Source of the DNA: JALORV01 sp963769745 | Lineage (GTDB): Bacteria > Pseudomonadota > Gammaproteobacteria > Burkholderiales > Burkholderiaceae_F | Reading direction: 5' to 3' | Assembly: GCA_963769745.1 (NCBI GenBank) | Contig: CAVYNB010000015.1 | Coordinates: 23,174-87,173, forward strand | Length of the DNA stretch: 64,000 nt | Position numbers and translations under genes: made by a program | Notes under the pieces: generated by a model | Told to the model about the DNA's origin: nothing | What the model saw: only the letters and a program-made list of their open reading frames with translations | The model's database searches: none | In this document: positions 45,484-55,358 of the stretch, piece after piece | Layout: every line of letters starts with the position of its first letter | Numbering within the stretch: position 1 is the first letter of the stretch

Positions 45484-47373
45484 ATGAGTCTTGCCTGGCC
45501 ACAAGCGCGCCGCGTCGCGCTGGTGTTGAGCGCACTTTCACTGGTCGCCGGTGTGTCGAGCGCACAGCCGGCCTCCGAACTCCCCCCGACCGTCATTACG
45601 CCGATGCGGCAATCGCAGTCGATCGATGACGCATTGCCGGCCACATCGGTCATCACGCGCGCGCAGATCGATCGCTGGCAGGCGGTCGACATCGTGTCGA
45701 TACTGAGTCGCGAGACTGGCGTGCAGTTTGCGCAGGCCGGCGGTCGCGGTGCAGCCGCGTCGCTGTTCGTGCGGGGCGCAAACTCATCGCAGGTGCTGGT
45801 CCTGGTCGACGGCGTGCGCCTGAACGCCGGCACGAGCGGAGCGGCGGCCGTCGGTGGCATTGCACTCGACTCGATCGACCGCATCGAGATCGTGCGCGGC
45901 AATCTGTCGAGTCTCTACGGGTCGTCGGCCATCGGCGGCGTCGTGCAGATCTTCACGCGACGCGGCGCCGAGGAAGGCGTGGCGCTCAGCGCCGAGGCGG
46001 GCCAGGGCCGGACCGTCAACGGCCGTGCCAGTGCCGGATTCGACGCCGGCCCGGTCCGACTCGGCGGCGCCATCGGTGGCGGGACCACGCAGTCGTTTTC
46101 CTCGATTGACCCGGCGCGAGTCGTGACGAGCGCCTTCGCGCCGGGCGTCAATCCCGATATCGACGGCAACGACTATCTGTCCGCTTCGCTGGGAGCGACC
46201 TATCGGTCGGGCGGCGGCACGCTCCTCAGCGCGAACGGCTGGATCAACCGCAACCGCACGGAATTCGACAGCACTGCAGACGGGCCTAGCGCGACGCACC
46301 TGGAGAAGTCACAGGTGGCGGCGGGCAATGCGAGTGTCCGTACGACGGTAACGGAAGGGTGGGCGACGCAGCTTGCCGCGGGCCTGAGCCGTGATCGCAG
46401 CACTAACGTCGTCAGTGATCCCAGCTCATTCAACAATGGCGAGTTCAGTGCTGACAATGTCACAGTGAGTTGGACCAACGACGTGGACCTCGCGAGGACC
46501 GCGCGTGCGCAGGTCGGCGTCGAGTATCTGCGTCAGGAGGGTGAGTCGACATCCTATGACCCGTCATTCAGTGGCCAGTCCCGGAGTTTCACTCGCTCCG
46601 TAGGAAGTGCCTGGGCCGGGCTGAGCGGGGACCAGGGATCGCATCAGTACCAGCTGAACGTGCGCCGCGACCAGTACTCCGATGTCGATGGCGCCACCAG
46701 CGCACTTGCGGCCTATGGCTACAAGTTCGATGCCGCATGGCGCGTGACCGCGCAGCTTTCGAATGCCTTTCGTGCGCCCAGCTTCAACGACCTTTACTTC
46801 CCCTTCTTCGGCAACCCCGACCTTGAACCCGAGCGGTCGGCCAGTGGTGAACTGGGGCTGCAGTACGTCGGCGACAGGTCGACGCTGCGCCTGGCGATCT
46901 ACCGCACCGACACGCGCGATCTGATCGTGTACGACCCCGCCACCGCACGCGCGGAGAACATCGACGAGGCTCGCGTGACCGGTTTCGAACTCGGCGGTAG
47001 CTGGCGCAAGGGGCCCTGGCAACTGTCCGCCAACGGCACGGTGTCGCGTGCCGTCAACGATGAAACGGGCGAGCGGCTGCTGCGTCGCGCGTCGTGGGTC
47101 GTGAACCTTGCGGCCGGCTTCGATCCGGGCGCGTGGAGCGCCGGTTTCGAGATCTCGGTCGTCGGTCCGCGCGATGACCTCGACATCAACACCTTCGAGC
47201 GCGTGCGTTTGCCGAGCTACACCCTTGCGCGGCTCGTCGCTGCGTGGCCTCTCGGCCGCGGCGTGACACTGCGAGCGCGTGTCGAGAACCTCTTCGATGC
47301 GGACTACGAAACTGTCAGCGGATACAACGTCATGCCACGCACTGCCATCGCCGGCGTGGACTTTCGCTTCTGA
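45484..47373 (+). CDS. btuB: TonB-dependent vitamin B12 receptor BtuB
   Basis: Outer-membrane cobalamin receptor, 629 residues from ATG 45484. A signal peptide (ALVLSALSLVAGVSSAQ) is followed by a TonB-box/plug (PPTVITPMRQSQSIDD, VLVLVDGVRLNAG, IVRGNLSSLYGSSAIGGVVQI) and a 22-strand barrel ending in aromatic Phe (AGVDFRF). NAFRAPSFNDLYFPFFGNPDLEPE is the standard C-terminal signature. The riboswitch upstream and btuC/btuD downstream fix the ligand as cobalamin. Confidence 0.95.
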   Translation: MSLAWPQARRVALVLSALSLVAGVSSAQPASELPPTVITPMRQSQSIDDALPATSVITRAQIDRWQAVDIVSILSRETGVQFAQAGGRGAAASLFVRGANSSQVLVLVDGVRLNAGTSGAAAVGGIALDSIDRIEIVRGNLSSLYGSSAIGGVVQIFTRRGAEEGVALSAEAGQGRTVNGRASAGFDAGPVRLGGAIGGGTTQSFSSIDPARVVTSAFAPGVNPDIDGNDYLSASLGATYRSGGGTLLSANGWINRNRTEFDSTADGPSATHLEKSQVAAGNASVRTTVTEGWATQLAAGLSRDRSTNVVSDPSSFNNGEFSADNVTVSWTNDVDLARTARAQVGVEYLRQEGESTSYDPSFSGQSRSFTRSVGSAWAGLSGDQGSHQYQLNVRRDQYSDVDGATSALAAYGYKFDAAWRVTAQLSNAFRAPSFNDLYFPFFGNPDLEPERSASGELGLQYVGDRSTLRLAIYRTDTRDLIVYDPATARAENIDEARVTGFELGGSWRKGPWQLSANGTVSRAVNDETGERLLRRASWVVNLAAGFDPGAWSAGFEISVVGPRDDLDINTFERVRLPSYTLARLVAAWPLGRGVTLRARVENLFDADYETVSGYNVMPRTAIAGVDFRF

Positions 47374-47375
47374 CC

Positions 47376-48374
47376 ATGCTCAACGGGCGCTCCGCCGTCA
47401 TCCCGGGTCTGGCAGTCGCCGCCCTGGGCACCCTGCTGTTGGCGCTGGCCGTTGGCAGCGTCGACCTCTCGTTGCCCGAAGTGTGGAGTGCCCTCGCGTC
47501 CGCCGATGCACCGGCCGCCGACATTGTGCGTGGCTTGCGGCTGCCGCGCGCGGTGGCCGGCCTGGCGGTCGGTGCGGCGCTCGCCTTGTCGGGCGCGCTG
47601 CTGCAGGCGCTCCTGCGCAACCCGCTCGCGGATCCGTACGTGCTGGGCATTTCCGGTGGCGCTGCGGTTGCCGCGCTGCTGGCACTGATCGTCGGGCTGC
47701 AGGCGGCGGCCGTGCAGGCGGCGGCGGTCGGTGGCGCCCTGGTCACGCTGGCGCTGCTCTTTGTGCTCGCGCGCCGCTCGCTGTATTCGAGCGAGAGCGG
47801 CAGCGGTGAGCAGGCCATGGGCTCGGTGCTGCTGACAGGAGTGATGCTGGCGTCGTTTGCGGCCGCGCTGATGAGCCTGATGCTGTCACTGGCGCCGGAC
47901 GGGAGGCTGCGCACGATGGTGTTCTGGCTGCTGGGCGATCTGTCCGCGGCGACGAGCCTGGCACCTGCACTGTTCGCACTGGCGCTGGCGGGTGTGCTCT
48001 ATCTGCTGGCACGCGTCGATGCGCGGGCACTGAACCTGATGCTGCGCGGCGATCTGCAGGCCTACACCCAGGGCGTGCGCGTCGCTGCGACTCGGCGCCG
48101 GCTCGTGCTGATCGCCGCGGTGGCCACCGCGAGCGCGGTCACGCTGGCGGGAGCCGTGGGATTCGTCGGCTTCGTTGCTCCGCATCTGGTGCGTCGGATG
48201 GTCGGCAATGACCAGCGGGTTGTGCTGCCCGCATCGATGCTGCTCGGCGGCGCGCTCGTCGTGGTGGCCGACACCCTTGCCCGCAGCGCATTTGCACCGC
48301 TGCAGTTGCCGGTCGGTGTCCTCACGGCGCTGATCGGCGTGCCGGTGTTTCTCTGGTTCCTGGGGCGCCGATGA
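47376..48374 (+). CDS. btuC: Cobalamin ABC transporter permease BtuC
   Basis: 332 residues, FecCD family, about ten membrane helices. Visible are RLPRAVAGLAVGAALALSGAL, LLRNPLADPYVLGISGGAA, VLLTGVMLASFAAALM and AGAVGFVGFVAPHLVRRMVG. ATG 47376 comes 2 bases after the btuB stop. Its 3' end overlaps btuD by 4 bases (ATGA). Partner BtuD is adjacent; the periplasmic protein BtuF is encoded at 50.4-51.3 kb on the other strand. Confidence 0.94.
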   Translation: MLNGRSAVIPGLAVAALGTLLLALAVGSVDLSLPEVWSALASADAPAADIVRGLRLPRAVAGLAVGAALALSGALLQALLRNPLADPYVLGISGGAAVAALLALIVGLQAAAVQAAAVGGALVTLALLFVLARRSLYSSESGSGEQAMGSVLLTGVMLASFAAALMSLMLSLAPDGRLRTMVFWLLGDLSAATSLAPALFALALAGVLYLLARVDARALNLMLRGDLQAYTQGVRVAATRRRLVLIAAVATASAVTLAGAVGFVGFVAPHLVRRMVGNDQRVVLPASMLLGGALVVVADTLARSAFAPLQLPVGVLTALIGVPVFLWFLGRR

Positions 48375-49138
48375 GCGGGGCGGACGTACTGCTGAACCTG
48401 CGCGACGTGACACTGCGCACTGCTGAGCGCGTGCTGGTGGATACGCTCAGCGTCGACATTGCCCTGGGCGATCGCTGGGCCGTGCTGGGTCCCAACGGTG
48501 CCGGCAAGTCGACACTGCTGGCTGCCATGGCCGGTGCGCGGGCGGTCGATGGCGGTGACATCGTCCTCGGTGGACGCGCGATACGCAGCCTGGGTGCGGA
48601 CGAGCTGGCTCGAGATCGTGCGCTGCTGACCGATCGTTGGACCGACCCGTTTGCCAGCACGGTGCTAGAGACTGTATTGACGGCCCGCTATGTGTTCCGG
48701 GATGAGCACGCGGGCGAATCGATCGCGCGGCAATGGCTGCAGATGCTGGACTGCGACGCACTCGGGGATCGCGATGTGCGGCACCTGTCGCGCGGCGAAC
48801 GCCAGCGAGTCGCGATCGCCACGGCGCTGGCGCAGGACACGCCGCTGGTGCTGCTCGACGAGCCGACGGCACACCAGGATCCGCGACACCAGGCGCTGGT
48901 CATCCGCGAACTCGCGCGGCTTCCCGGGCGCGGGCTGATCGCCAGCCTGCACGACCTGAACGCCGCCGTGCGCTTTGCCAGCCATGCCTTGCTGCTTTGG
49001 GGTGACGGACGCACGCAGAGCGGACCGGCCGCCGACGTGTTGACGCCGGCGTTGCTGTCCGACCTCTTCCAGACTCCGATCACGCGTGTCGAAGCCGACG
49101 GCGAAGCGTTCTTTCACGTGCACCGAAGCGCAGCGTGA
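48371..49138 (+). CDS. btuD: Cobalamin ABC transporter ATP-binding protein BtuD
   Basis: 255 residues with Walker A VLGPNGAGKSTLLAAMAG, the ABC signature HLSRGERQRVAIATAL, Walker B PLVLLDEPTAHQDP and H-loop ASLHDLNAAVRF. It belongs to the FecE/BtuD group. Start overlaps btuC (ATGA). It powers B12 uptake with BtuC. Confidence 0.93.
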   Translation: MSGADVLLNLRDVTLRTAERVLVDTLSVDIALGDRWAVLGPNGAGKSTLLAAMAGARAVDGGDIVLGGRAIRSLGADELARDRALLTDRWTDPFASTVLETVLTARYVFRDEHAGESIARQWLQMLDCDALGDRDVRHLSRGERQRVAIATALAQDTPLVLLDEPTAHQDPRHQALVIRELARLPGRGLIASLHDLNAAVRFASHALLLWGDGRTQSGPAADVLTPALLSDLFQTPITRVEADGEAFFHVHRSAA

Positions 49139-49177
49139 CAGCCCGCATTTGGCGTGAACAGGCCCTAGACTCTCTTC

Positions 49178-49798
49178 ATGCCCATCATCCTGATCGCAAA
49201 TCCCAAGGGCGGCGTAGGCAAGAGCACGACCGCGACGAACCTGGCCGGCTACTTTGCGCGCCGCGGTCACGCGACGATGCTCGGCGACCTCGACCGACAG
49301 CAATCGGCACTGGCGTGGCTCCGCATCCGGCCGGCGGCCCTGCCGCGGATCGATTCATGGGACCGCACCGACGACAAGGTCGCGCGGCCACCGAAAGGCG
49401 TCACGCATGTCGTGCTCGATTCCCCGGCGGGCATCCACGGACACGGCTTGAAAGATGCGCTGAAGCTCGCCGACCGCGTGATCATTCCGCTGCAGCCGTC
49501 ATTGTTCGACATCTACGCGACCCAGGCCTTTCTCGGTAAGCTGGCCGAGCGCGATGTGCTGAAGGGTGACGGGCGTGTCGGCGTCCTCGGCATGCGCGTC
49601 GACGCGCGCACGCGCGCGGCGGATCAGTTGCAGCGTTTCGTCGACGACCTCGGTCTGCCAACGCTCGGCTTCCTGCGCGATACGCAGAACTACGTGCAGC
49701 TGGCCGCGCACGGCCTCACGCTATGGGATGTGGCACCGAGCCGCGTCGCCCGCGACCTCGAACAGTGGCAGACGCTGCTCGACTGGGTCGAAAGCTAG
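49178..49798 (+). CDS. Orphan ParA family ATPase
   Basis: 206 residues. The deviant Walker A NPKGGVGKSTTATNLAGYF (about residues 8-26), DLDRQQSALAWLRIRP, Walker B-like VVLDSPAGIHGHG and the PLQPSLFDIYAT segment place it in the ParA/MinD superfamily. No ParB or parS candidate is visible. It is 39 bases after btuD on the same strand. TAGACT lies 6 bases before the ATG, with no Shine-Dalgarno, suggesting its own leaderless transcript. Cargo unknown. Confidence 0.85.
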   Translation: MPIILIANPKGGVGKSTTATNLAGYFARRGHATMLGDLDRQQSALAWLRIRPAALPRIDSWDRTDDKVARPPKGVTHVVLDSPAGIHGHGLKDALKLADRVIIPLQPSLFDIYATQAFLGKLAERDVLKGDGRVGVLGMRVDARTRAADQLQRFVDDLGLPTLGFLRDTQNYVQLAAHGLTLWDVAPSRVARDLEQWQTLLDWVES

Positions 49799-49833
49799 AT
49801 CCTGTTCCAGCAATTGCCGGGAACAGTCCCTAG

Positions 49834-50322
49834 CTACTTCGCCGTGACCTTGAACTCGCGCGAGGCAACGGTCGCCGACTTGGTCTCGTCCTTCAGGTAC
49901 AGCGGCACGTGCACGACGATGCGCTCCGTGGCCGGGACCTTGAACTCGATTTCCTCGGCGACGGTGCCACTGCCGCCGAGGACCTGGGTGAGCTTGTTCG
50001 CGATCAGTGCGTTCTTGCTGTCCTGAACGACGATGCCGACGCCGCCGCCCTGCGCGGGCAGGGTGTAGGCGGCACTGATCGCCAGCTTCACCGTTTCCCC
50101 GGTCTTGAGCGTGCCGCCGTCAGGCTTGATAGAGGTGATCTTGATCTCGCGATCGGTCGGCGCGGTCGGTGGCACCACCGGAGTGCCGGCAACGGGCGGT
50201 GCCGCAGTCGCGGCCTTGTCCGGAGCGGCGTCCTTCTTGCCGCAGCCGGCCAGCGCTACGGCACCAACAACGGCGAGCACCGTCACGGCACGCAACGGGA
50301 TCGAAAGAAGTCGAGATGTCAT
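49834..50322 (-). CDS. Predicted lipoprotein, unknown function
   Basis: 162 residues. An N-terminal hydrophobic segment with lipobox LAGC (LAVVGAVALAGC), a Lys/Ala/Pro linker, then a single beta-rich domain (REIKITSIKPDGGTLKTGETVKL, EEIEFKVPATERIVVHVPLYL). The domain recalls immunoglobulin-like folds, but I do not recognise a family. The Shine-Dalgarno GAGG is present. It lies 38 bases after btuF on the same strand and is convergent with the ParA gene. Confidence 0.75.
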   Translation of the reverse strand: MTSRLLSIPLRAVTVLAVVGAVALAGCGKKDAAPDKAATAAPPVAGTPVVPPTAPTDREIKITSIKPDGGTLKTGETVKLAISAAYTLPAQGGGVGIVVQDSKNALIANKLTQVLGGSGTVAEEIEFKVPATERIVVHVPLYLKDETKSATVASREFKVTAK

Positions 50323-50360
50323 GGGAACCTCTGCCAGATACTCTGCGCCAGCCTCGCAAT

Positions 50361-51254
50361 TTACTTGATCGAGACGGCGCGGGTCCGATCAATTGCCGCA
50401 CAGAGCACGGCGATTTCGTCGGCCAGCCGCGGGCCGTGCCGGTTCATGCGGTCGGCGTCCAGCGTGACGAACTGCCCCCGGCGGGTTGCGGCCAGGGTCG
50501 GGAAACGCTGCCACATCGCCAGGGCGTCGCCGGCACGCGCGCCGGGCTCGGCCGTGATGATGAGCTGCGGGTCGGCGGCGACCACCGCTTCCATGGACAC
50601 CTGCGGGGCGATGGGAACGAGTTCGGCGAATACATTGCGGCCGCCGCATACGGTGATCGCCTCGCTGATCACATGACGGCCCGACAGCGTCATCAATGGC
50701 GTCGCCCAGACCTGATAGAACACCCGTACCGGAGCGCGGCCCGCATACTGCGCGCGCAGAGCAGCGACTTTCGCGGTGAAGTTCGCAGCCGCCGGCGCGC
50801 CGTCGCGCCCGGTCAGCGTTCCGAGCCGCTCGAGCGAACGGGCAACGTCGTCGAGCGTCCGTGGTTCACTGACGAATACCGGAACGCCGAGGCGCCGCAC
50901 CGAGTCGATGGTGGCCGGCGGGAAACCGCTGCCCCAGATCACTACCAGGTCCGGCTTCAACGCCGCCACGCTCTCGAGGTCGACGCTGTGGGCGCGTCCG
51001 ACGCGCGCAATCGCACGCGCGGCAGGTGGGTAGTCCGCGAACTCGGTCGTGCCGACGATGCGGTCGCCGGCCCCGATCGCGAACAGTTGCTCGGTGAGGT
51101 GTGGCGCGAGGCTGACGATGCGGGCGGCGGGCTGCCGCAGAGTGATCGTCGAACCTTCGTCGTCGATGACGCTGACCGACGCGGATGCGCTCGTCGCACC
51201 GAGCAGCAACGCTAGCGCCAGCGACGCCAGCGTAGCGCGCGGACCGCAAGTCAC
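50361..51254 (-). CDS. btuF: Cobalamin ABC transporter substrate-binding protein BtuF-like
   Basis: 297 residues. A signal peptide (LASLALALLLGATSASA) leads into a periplasmic-binding domain of the helical-backbone type: ARIVSLAPHLTEQLFAIGAG, VGTTEFADYPPAARAIARVG, LKPDLVVIWGSGFPP. The context with btuB, btuC and btuD makes cobalamin the likely ligand. It overlaps exbD by 4 bases. Confidence 0.88.
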   Translation of the reverse strand: MTCGPRATLASLALALLLGATSASASVSVIDDEGSTITLRQPAARIVSLAPHLTEQLFAIGAGDRIVGTTEFADYPPAARAIARVGRAHSVDLESVAALKPDLVVIWGSGFPPATIDSVRRLGVPVFVSEPRTLDDVARSLERLGTLTGRDGAPAAANFTAKVAALRAQYAGRAPVRVFYQVWATPLMTLSGRHVISEAITVCGGRNVFAELVPIAPQVSMEAVVAADPQLIITAEPGARAGDALAMWQRFPTLAATRRGQFVTLDADRMNRHGPRLADEIAVLCAAIDRTRAVSIK

Positions 51255-51691
51255 GGCCGTACCGGCGACGCGCCGGGCGCGGGCTCCGTGATGAAGCCGA
51301 TCTTCGTCAGCCCGGCCTGCTGCGCCGTCGACAGCACGAACGCAATGCGTTCGTAGCGTGTGGCCTTGTCGGCGCGCAGGTGCAATTCGGGCGGAGTGGA
51401 CTGCTGCCCGGCGCCGGCAAGGCGCGAGCGCAACTGATCGTCGGTCAGCGCGTCGGCGTCCCAGTAGATCTGGCCGGCGGCATCGATCGACAGCTTGACC
51501 GTCGCCGGGACGAGTTCGGCCGCCGGTGCGGCATCGTTCGGCAGGTCGAGCCGGATCGCATAGGACAGCAACGGCGCGGTGATGATGAAGATCACCAGCA
51601 GCACGAGCATGACGTCGACCAGCGGCGTGACGTTGATCTCCGCCATCGGCTGCTGCGTGCCGCCGTGCCGTTCAAAGCCTCCGAATGGCAT
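51251..51691 (-). CDS. exbD: ExbD/TolR family proton-channel subunit
   Basis: 146 residues. One N-terminal membrane helix (VMLVLLVIFIITAPLLSYAI) with the essential Asp in EINVTPLVDVMLVLL, then a periplasmic domain (LSIDAAGQIYWDADALT, ELHLRADKATRYERIAFVL). With ExbB upstream it forms the proton-driven motor for TonB, here probably for BtuB. It overlaps btuF (ATGA). Confidence 0.92.
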   Translation of the reverse strand: MPFGGFERHGGTQQPMAEINVTPLVDVMLVLLVIFIITAPLLSYAIRLDLPNDAAPAAELVPATVKLSIDAAGQIYWDADALTDDQLRSRLAGAGQQSTPPELHLRADKATRYERIAFVLSTAQQAGLTKIGFITEPAPGASPVRP

Positions 51692-51703
51692 CTGCCTGCC
51701 CCG

Positions 51704-52387
51704 TCAGGACTGCGCGGCCAGGCGCGAGCCGGTCGTCAGCGTCGCATGCAGGTCGTGGGCGAAGCCGTCGAGCTGGCCGAGCACCATCCGGTTGGCGCGC
51801 GTGAAGGCGTTGTAGGCCAGCACGGCCGGGATCGCGACGGCCAGTCCGAACGCCGTCATGATCAGCGCTTCGCCCACCGGACCGGCGACCTTGTCGATCG
51901 CGATCTGACCCGATGAGGCGATGTTGATCAACGCGCGGTAGATGCCCCACACGGTGCCGAAGAGGCCGATGAACGGCGCGGTGCTGCCGACCGAGGCGAG
52001 GATGGTGAGGCCGGCTTCGAGCCGACCGGCCGCCTCGTTGATGCGCTGGCGCAGGGCACGCGTGATCAGTTCCGAGCGGTCGATCTGCGCGGCCAGGCTG
52101 TTTTCAGCGGCCGGATGGATCGCGGCATTCGAAGCACCGACCGCCAGCGGCACGAACACGCCTTCGGCGTCGACCGGCTTGAGCGTGGCGATCGCGACCT
52201 CGATCGTCGGCGCGCTCCAGAAGGCGTCGAGCTCCTTCGAGGCGCGGCGTACTCGCCACCAGCCCCAGGTCTTCCAGAGGATCAGGAACCAGCTGACGAC
52301 CGACATGCCGAGCAGCAGGTAGGCGGTGAAACGGATGACGCCATCCGCCAGCTCCCAGAAGTGCGCCAGGCCCAGTGCGTTGTTCAT
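51704..52387 (-). CDS. exbB: ExbB/TolQ family proton-channel protein
   Basis: 227 residues with three membrane segments: YLLLGMSVVSWFLILWK, ILASVGSTAPFIGLFGTVWGIYRAL (family hallmark), and GEALIMTAFGLAVAIPAVLAYN. It energises TonB or Tol with ExbD. Adjacent exbD and btuF point to TonB-dependent B12 uptake rather than the Tol system. The start overlaps the dapB stop by 4 bases. Confidence 0.92.
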   Translation of the reverse strand: MNNALGLAHFWELADGVIRFTAYLLLGMSVVSWFLILWKTWGWWRVRRASKELDAFWSAPTIEVAIATLKPVDAEGVFVPLAVGASNAAIHPAAENSLAAQIDRSELITRALRQRINEAAGRLEAGLTILASVGSTAPFIGLFGTVWGIYRALINIASSGQIAIDKVAGPVGEALIMTAFGLAVAIPAVLAYNAFTRANRMVLGQLDGFAHDLHATLTTGSRLAAQS

Positions 52388-53181
52388 CGTGCCAGACCCA
52401 GGACGTCGAACATGTCGTACAGGCCGCTCGTCTTGTCGGCGAGGAAGCGCGCGGCGCGCAGGCCGCCGTTGGCGTACGAAACGCGGCTGCCCGAGCGGTG
52501 CGTGATCTCGATCCGTTCGCCGGCCCCGGCGAACATCACCGTGTGGTCACCGACGATGTCGCCGCCGCGAATCGTCGCAAACCCGATCGACCCCGGACGG
52601 CGTTCCCCGGTGTGTCCTTCACGCGCATAGACGGCGAGTTCGGGGAGCGGGCGGCCGAGCGCCGCCGCGACGACTTCACCCATTTTCAGAGCCGTTCCTG
52701 ACGGCGCGTCGACCTTGTGCCGGTGGTGGGCCTCGATGATCTCGATGTCGTAGCCGTCGCCGAGCATGCGCGCGGCCAACTCGACCAGCTTGAAGGTCGC
52801 GTTGACACCGACACTCATGTTCGGTGCAAAGACAATCGCAATCCGCTGGCTCGCGGCCTGTATCGCGCGCTTGCCGGCATCGTCGAAGCCGGTGGTACCG
52901 ATCACCATTTTCACCTGGGCGGAGACGCACGCATCGAGGTGACGCAGCGTCGCTTCGGGCCGGGTGAAGTCGATCAGTACATCCGCGCCTGCCAGTGCCG
53001 AAAGTTCGGACGTGACGCGCGCTCCGGTGGATCGGCCCATCGTTTCGGCACAGTCGCGACCGAGCATCGGGCTGTCGGCGCGATCGAGCGCCACGCTGAT
53101 CGCGAAGTCCGGCTGCGTCAGCGCGGCTTCTATCAGCATCTGGCCCATCCGGCCGGATGCGCCGGCGATCGCAAGCTTCAT
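52384..53181 (-). CDS. dapB: 4-hydroxy-tetrahydrodipicolinate reductase DapB
   Basis: NAD(P)H-dependent reductase of lysine and meso-diaminopimelate synthesis. From ATG 53181, 265 residues: KLAIAGASGRMGQMLIEAA, VLIDFTRPEATLRHL, IGTTGFDDAGKRAI, MSVGVNATFKLVELAAR, EAHHRHKVDAPSGTALKMGE. Length is standard. It follows bamE and precedes exbB with a 4-base overlap. Confidence 0.96.
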   Translation of the reverse strand: MKLAIAGASGRMGQMLIEAALTQPDFAISVALDRADSPMLGRDCAETMGRSTGARVTSELSALAGADVLIDFTRPEATLRHLDACVSAQVKMVIGTTGFDDAGKRAIQAASQRIAIVFAPNMSVGVNATFKLVELAARMLGDGYDIEIIEAHHRHKVDAPSGTALKMGEVVAAALGRPLPELAVYAREGHTGERRPGSIGFATIRGGDIVGDHTVMFAGAGERIEITHRSGSRVSYANGGLRAARFLADKTSGLYDMFDVLGLAR

Positions 53182-53227
53182 CGGGTAAGCGACCGTGGGG
53201 TTGGCGACCGTGTGGACCTTGGGAAGG

Positions 53228-53740
53228 TCAGTTTGAACCCGGGGCCGGCGTCGAGACTTCCGGCATCGGAATCGCCGGCTGATTCGAACGGCGGGCCACG
53301 CGCTTGACATCCGGACCGAGGATCAGCGTGTCGGCTTCGTCTTCGCCCGGCATCGGATCGGCATTGAACTTGTCGAGGCGATTGTCCTTGAAGTAGAGCG
53401 TCAGGCGCCGGTTCTGCACGGGTCCGCGCCGCGGATTCAGGTAGTAGATGTAATCAACGCGGTCCTTGCGGAACTCGCTCGTCAGCAGCGGTGTCCCCAG
53501 CATGAAACGCACCTGCTCGCGCGTCATGCCGATGCGCAACTGGTCGACCATTTCCTTGGTGATGATGTTGCCCTGGTGAACGTCCGGGCGGTACGGACCG
53601 AGGAACGTCGGGCCCCACGATGCCGCGGCCGAGCCCACGTCGGATAGGGTCTGGCAGCCGGCCAGCATCATCGCGGCGGCGAGTACGGACAAGAGGCGGC
53701 GGGGCATCTGCGAGAGCGCGGAACGACGGTCATCGGGCAT
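53228..53740 (-). CDS. bamE: Outer-membrane protein assembly factor BamE
   Basis: Small lipoprotein of the BAM complex. ATG 53740 or ATG 53707 may be the start. The second gives a compact signal (MPRRLLSVLAAAMMLAGC) directly before the lipobox, and both lack a Shine-Dalgarno. TATCAT at 53750-53755 (complement) favours the first. Core motifs are PYRPDVHQGNIITKEMVDQ, LRIGMTREQVRFMLGTPLL and DYIYYLNPRRGPVQNRRLTL. It is divergent from fur. Confidence 0.92.
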   Translation of the reverse strand: MPDDRRSALSQMPRRLLSVLAAAMMLAGCQTLSDVGSAAASWGPTFLGPYRPDVHQGNIITKEMVDQLRIGMTREQVRFMLGTPLLTSEFRKDRVDYIYYLNPRRGPVQNRRLTLYFKDNRLDKFNADPMPGEDEADTLILGPDVKRVARRSNQPAIPMPEVSTPAPGSN

Positions 53741-53827
53741 CGAGGCCGTATGATACTCATGCGGCATGCCTGACTCTGCCGGCACTCCAACTGCGCAACT
53801 GCGATCCGTCTGCTGCTTCCTGCTGAT

Positions 53828-54283
53828 ATGCCGAACCGCTCGTCCACGTCCAGCGACCTGAAGAACATCGGCCTCAAGGCGACGGTGCCGCGCCTCAAGG
53901 TGCTGGAGATCTTCCAGCGCAGCACCGCGCAGCGCGGTGTCCGTCACATGAGCGCCGAGGACGTCTACAAGGCGCTCATCGCCGAGCATATCGATGTCGG
54001 CCTGGCGACCGTCTACCGGGTGCTGACCCAGTTCGAGCAGGCCGGGCTGCTGTCACGCAATCACTTCGAGGGCGGCCGCGCGATGTTCGAGCTCAACGAG
54101 GGATCGCACCACGATCACCTCGTGTGCCTGACCTGCGGGCGGGTCGAGGAGTTCGTCGACTCCGACATCGAGGCGCGACAGCAGCAGGTCGCCGCTCAGC
54201 GCGGGTTCAAGCTGCACGACCATGCGCTCGCCCTGTACGGCGAATGCACCAAGGTGAACTGCGAGTACCGGCCCAAGGAGTAG
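53828..54283 (+). CDS. fur: Ferric uptake regulator Fur
   Basis: Iron-responsive repressor, 151 residues. The winged helix (LKNIGLKATVPRLKVLEIFQ, DVYKALIAEHIDVGLATVYRVL) precedes the metal-binding dimer domain EGSHHDHLVCLTCGRVEEF and the second Cys pair of ECTKVNCEY. It is divergent from bamE, the standard betaproteobacterial arrangement. A weak inverted repeat (ATGA-TAC-TCAT, 53750-53760) in the shared gap could be a regulatory site. Confidence 0.96.
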   Translation: MPNRSSTSSDLKNIGLKATVPRLKVLEIFQRSTAQRGVRHMSAEDVYKALIAEHIDVGLATVYRVLTQFEQAGLLSRNHFEGGRAMFELNEGSHHDHLVCLTCGRVEEFVDSDIEARQQQVAAQRGFKLHDHALALYGECTKVNCEYRPKE

Positions 54284-54291
54284 GGCCGGCG

Positions 54292-55356
<1,065 letters not shown>

Positions 55357-55358
55357 GG

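Noticed and set aside
49178..49798. Cobyrinic-acid synthesis enzyme (CobQ/CobB type) because of the B12 neighbours
   Set aside because: The protein shares only the deviant P-loop fold; it lacks the glutamine-amidotransferase domain of CobQ/CobB and is far too short.
53741..53827. Fur box in the bamE/fur gap
   Set aside because: Only a short ATGA-TAC-TCAT repeat is present, which falls well short of a 19-base Fur site; mentioned under fur but not called.
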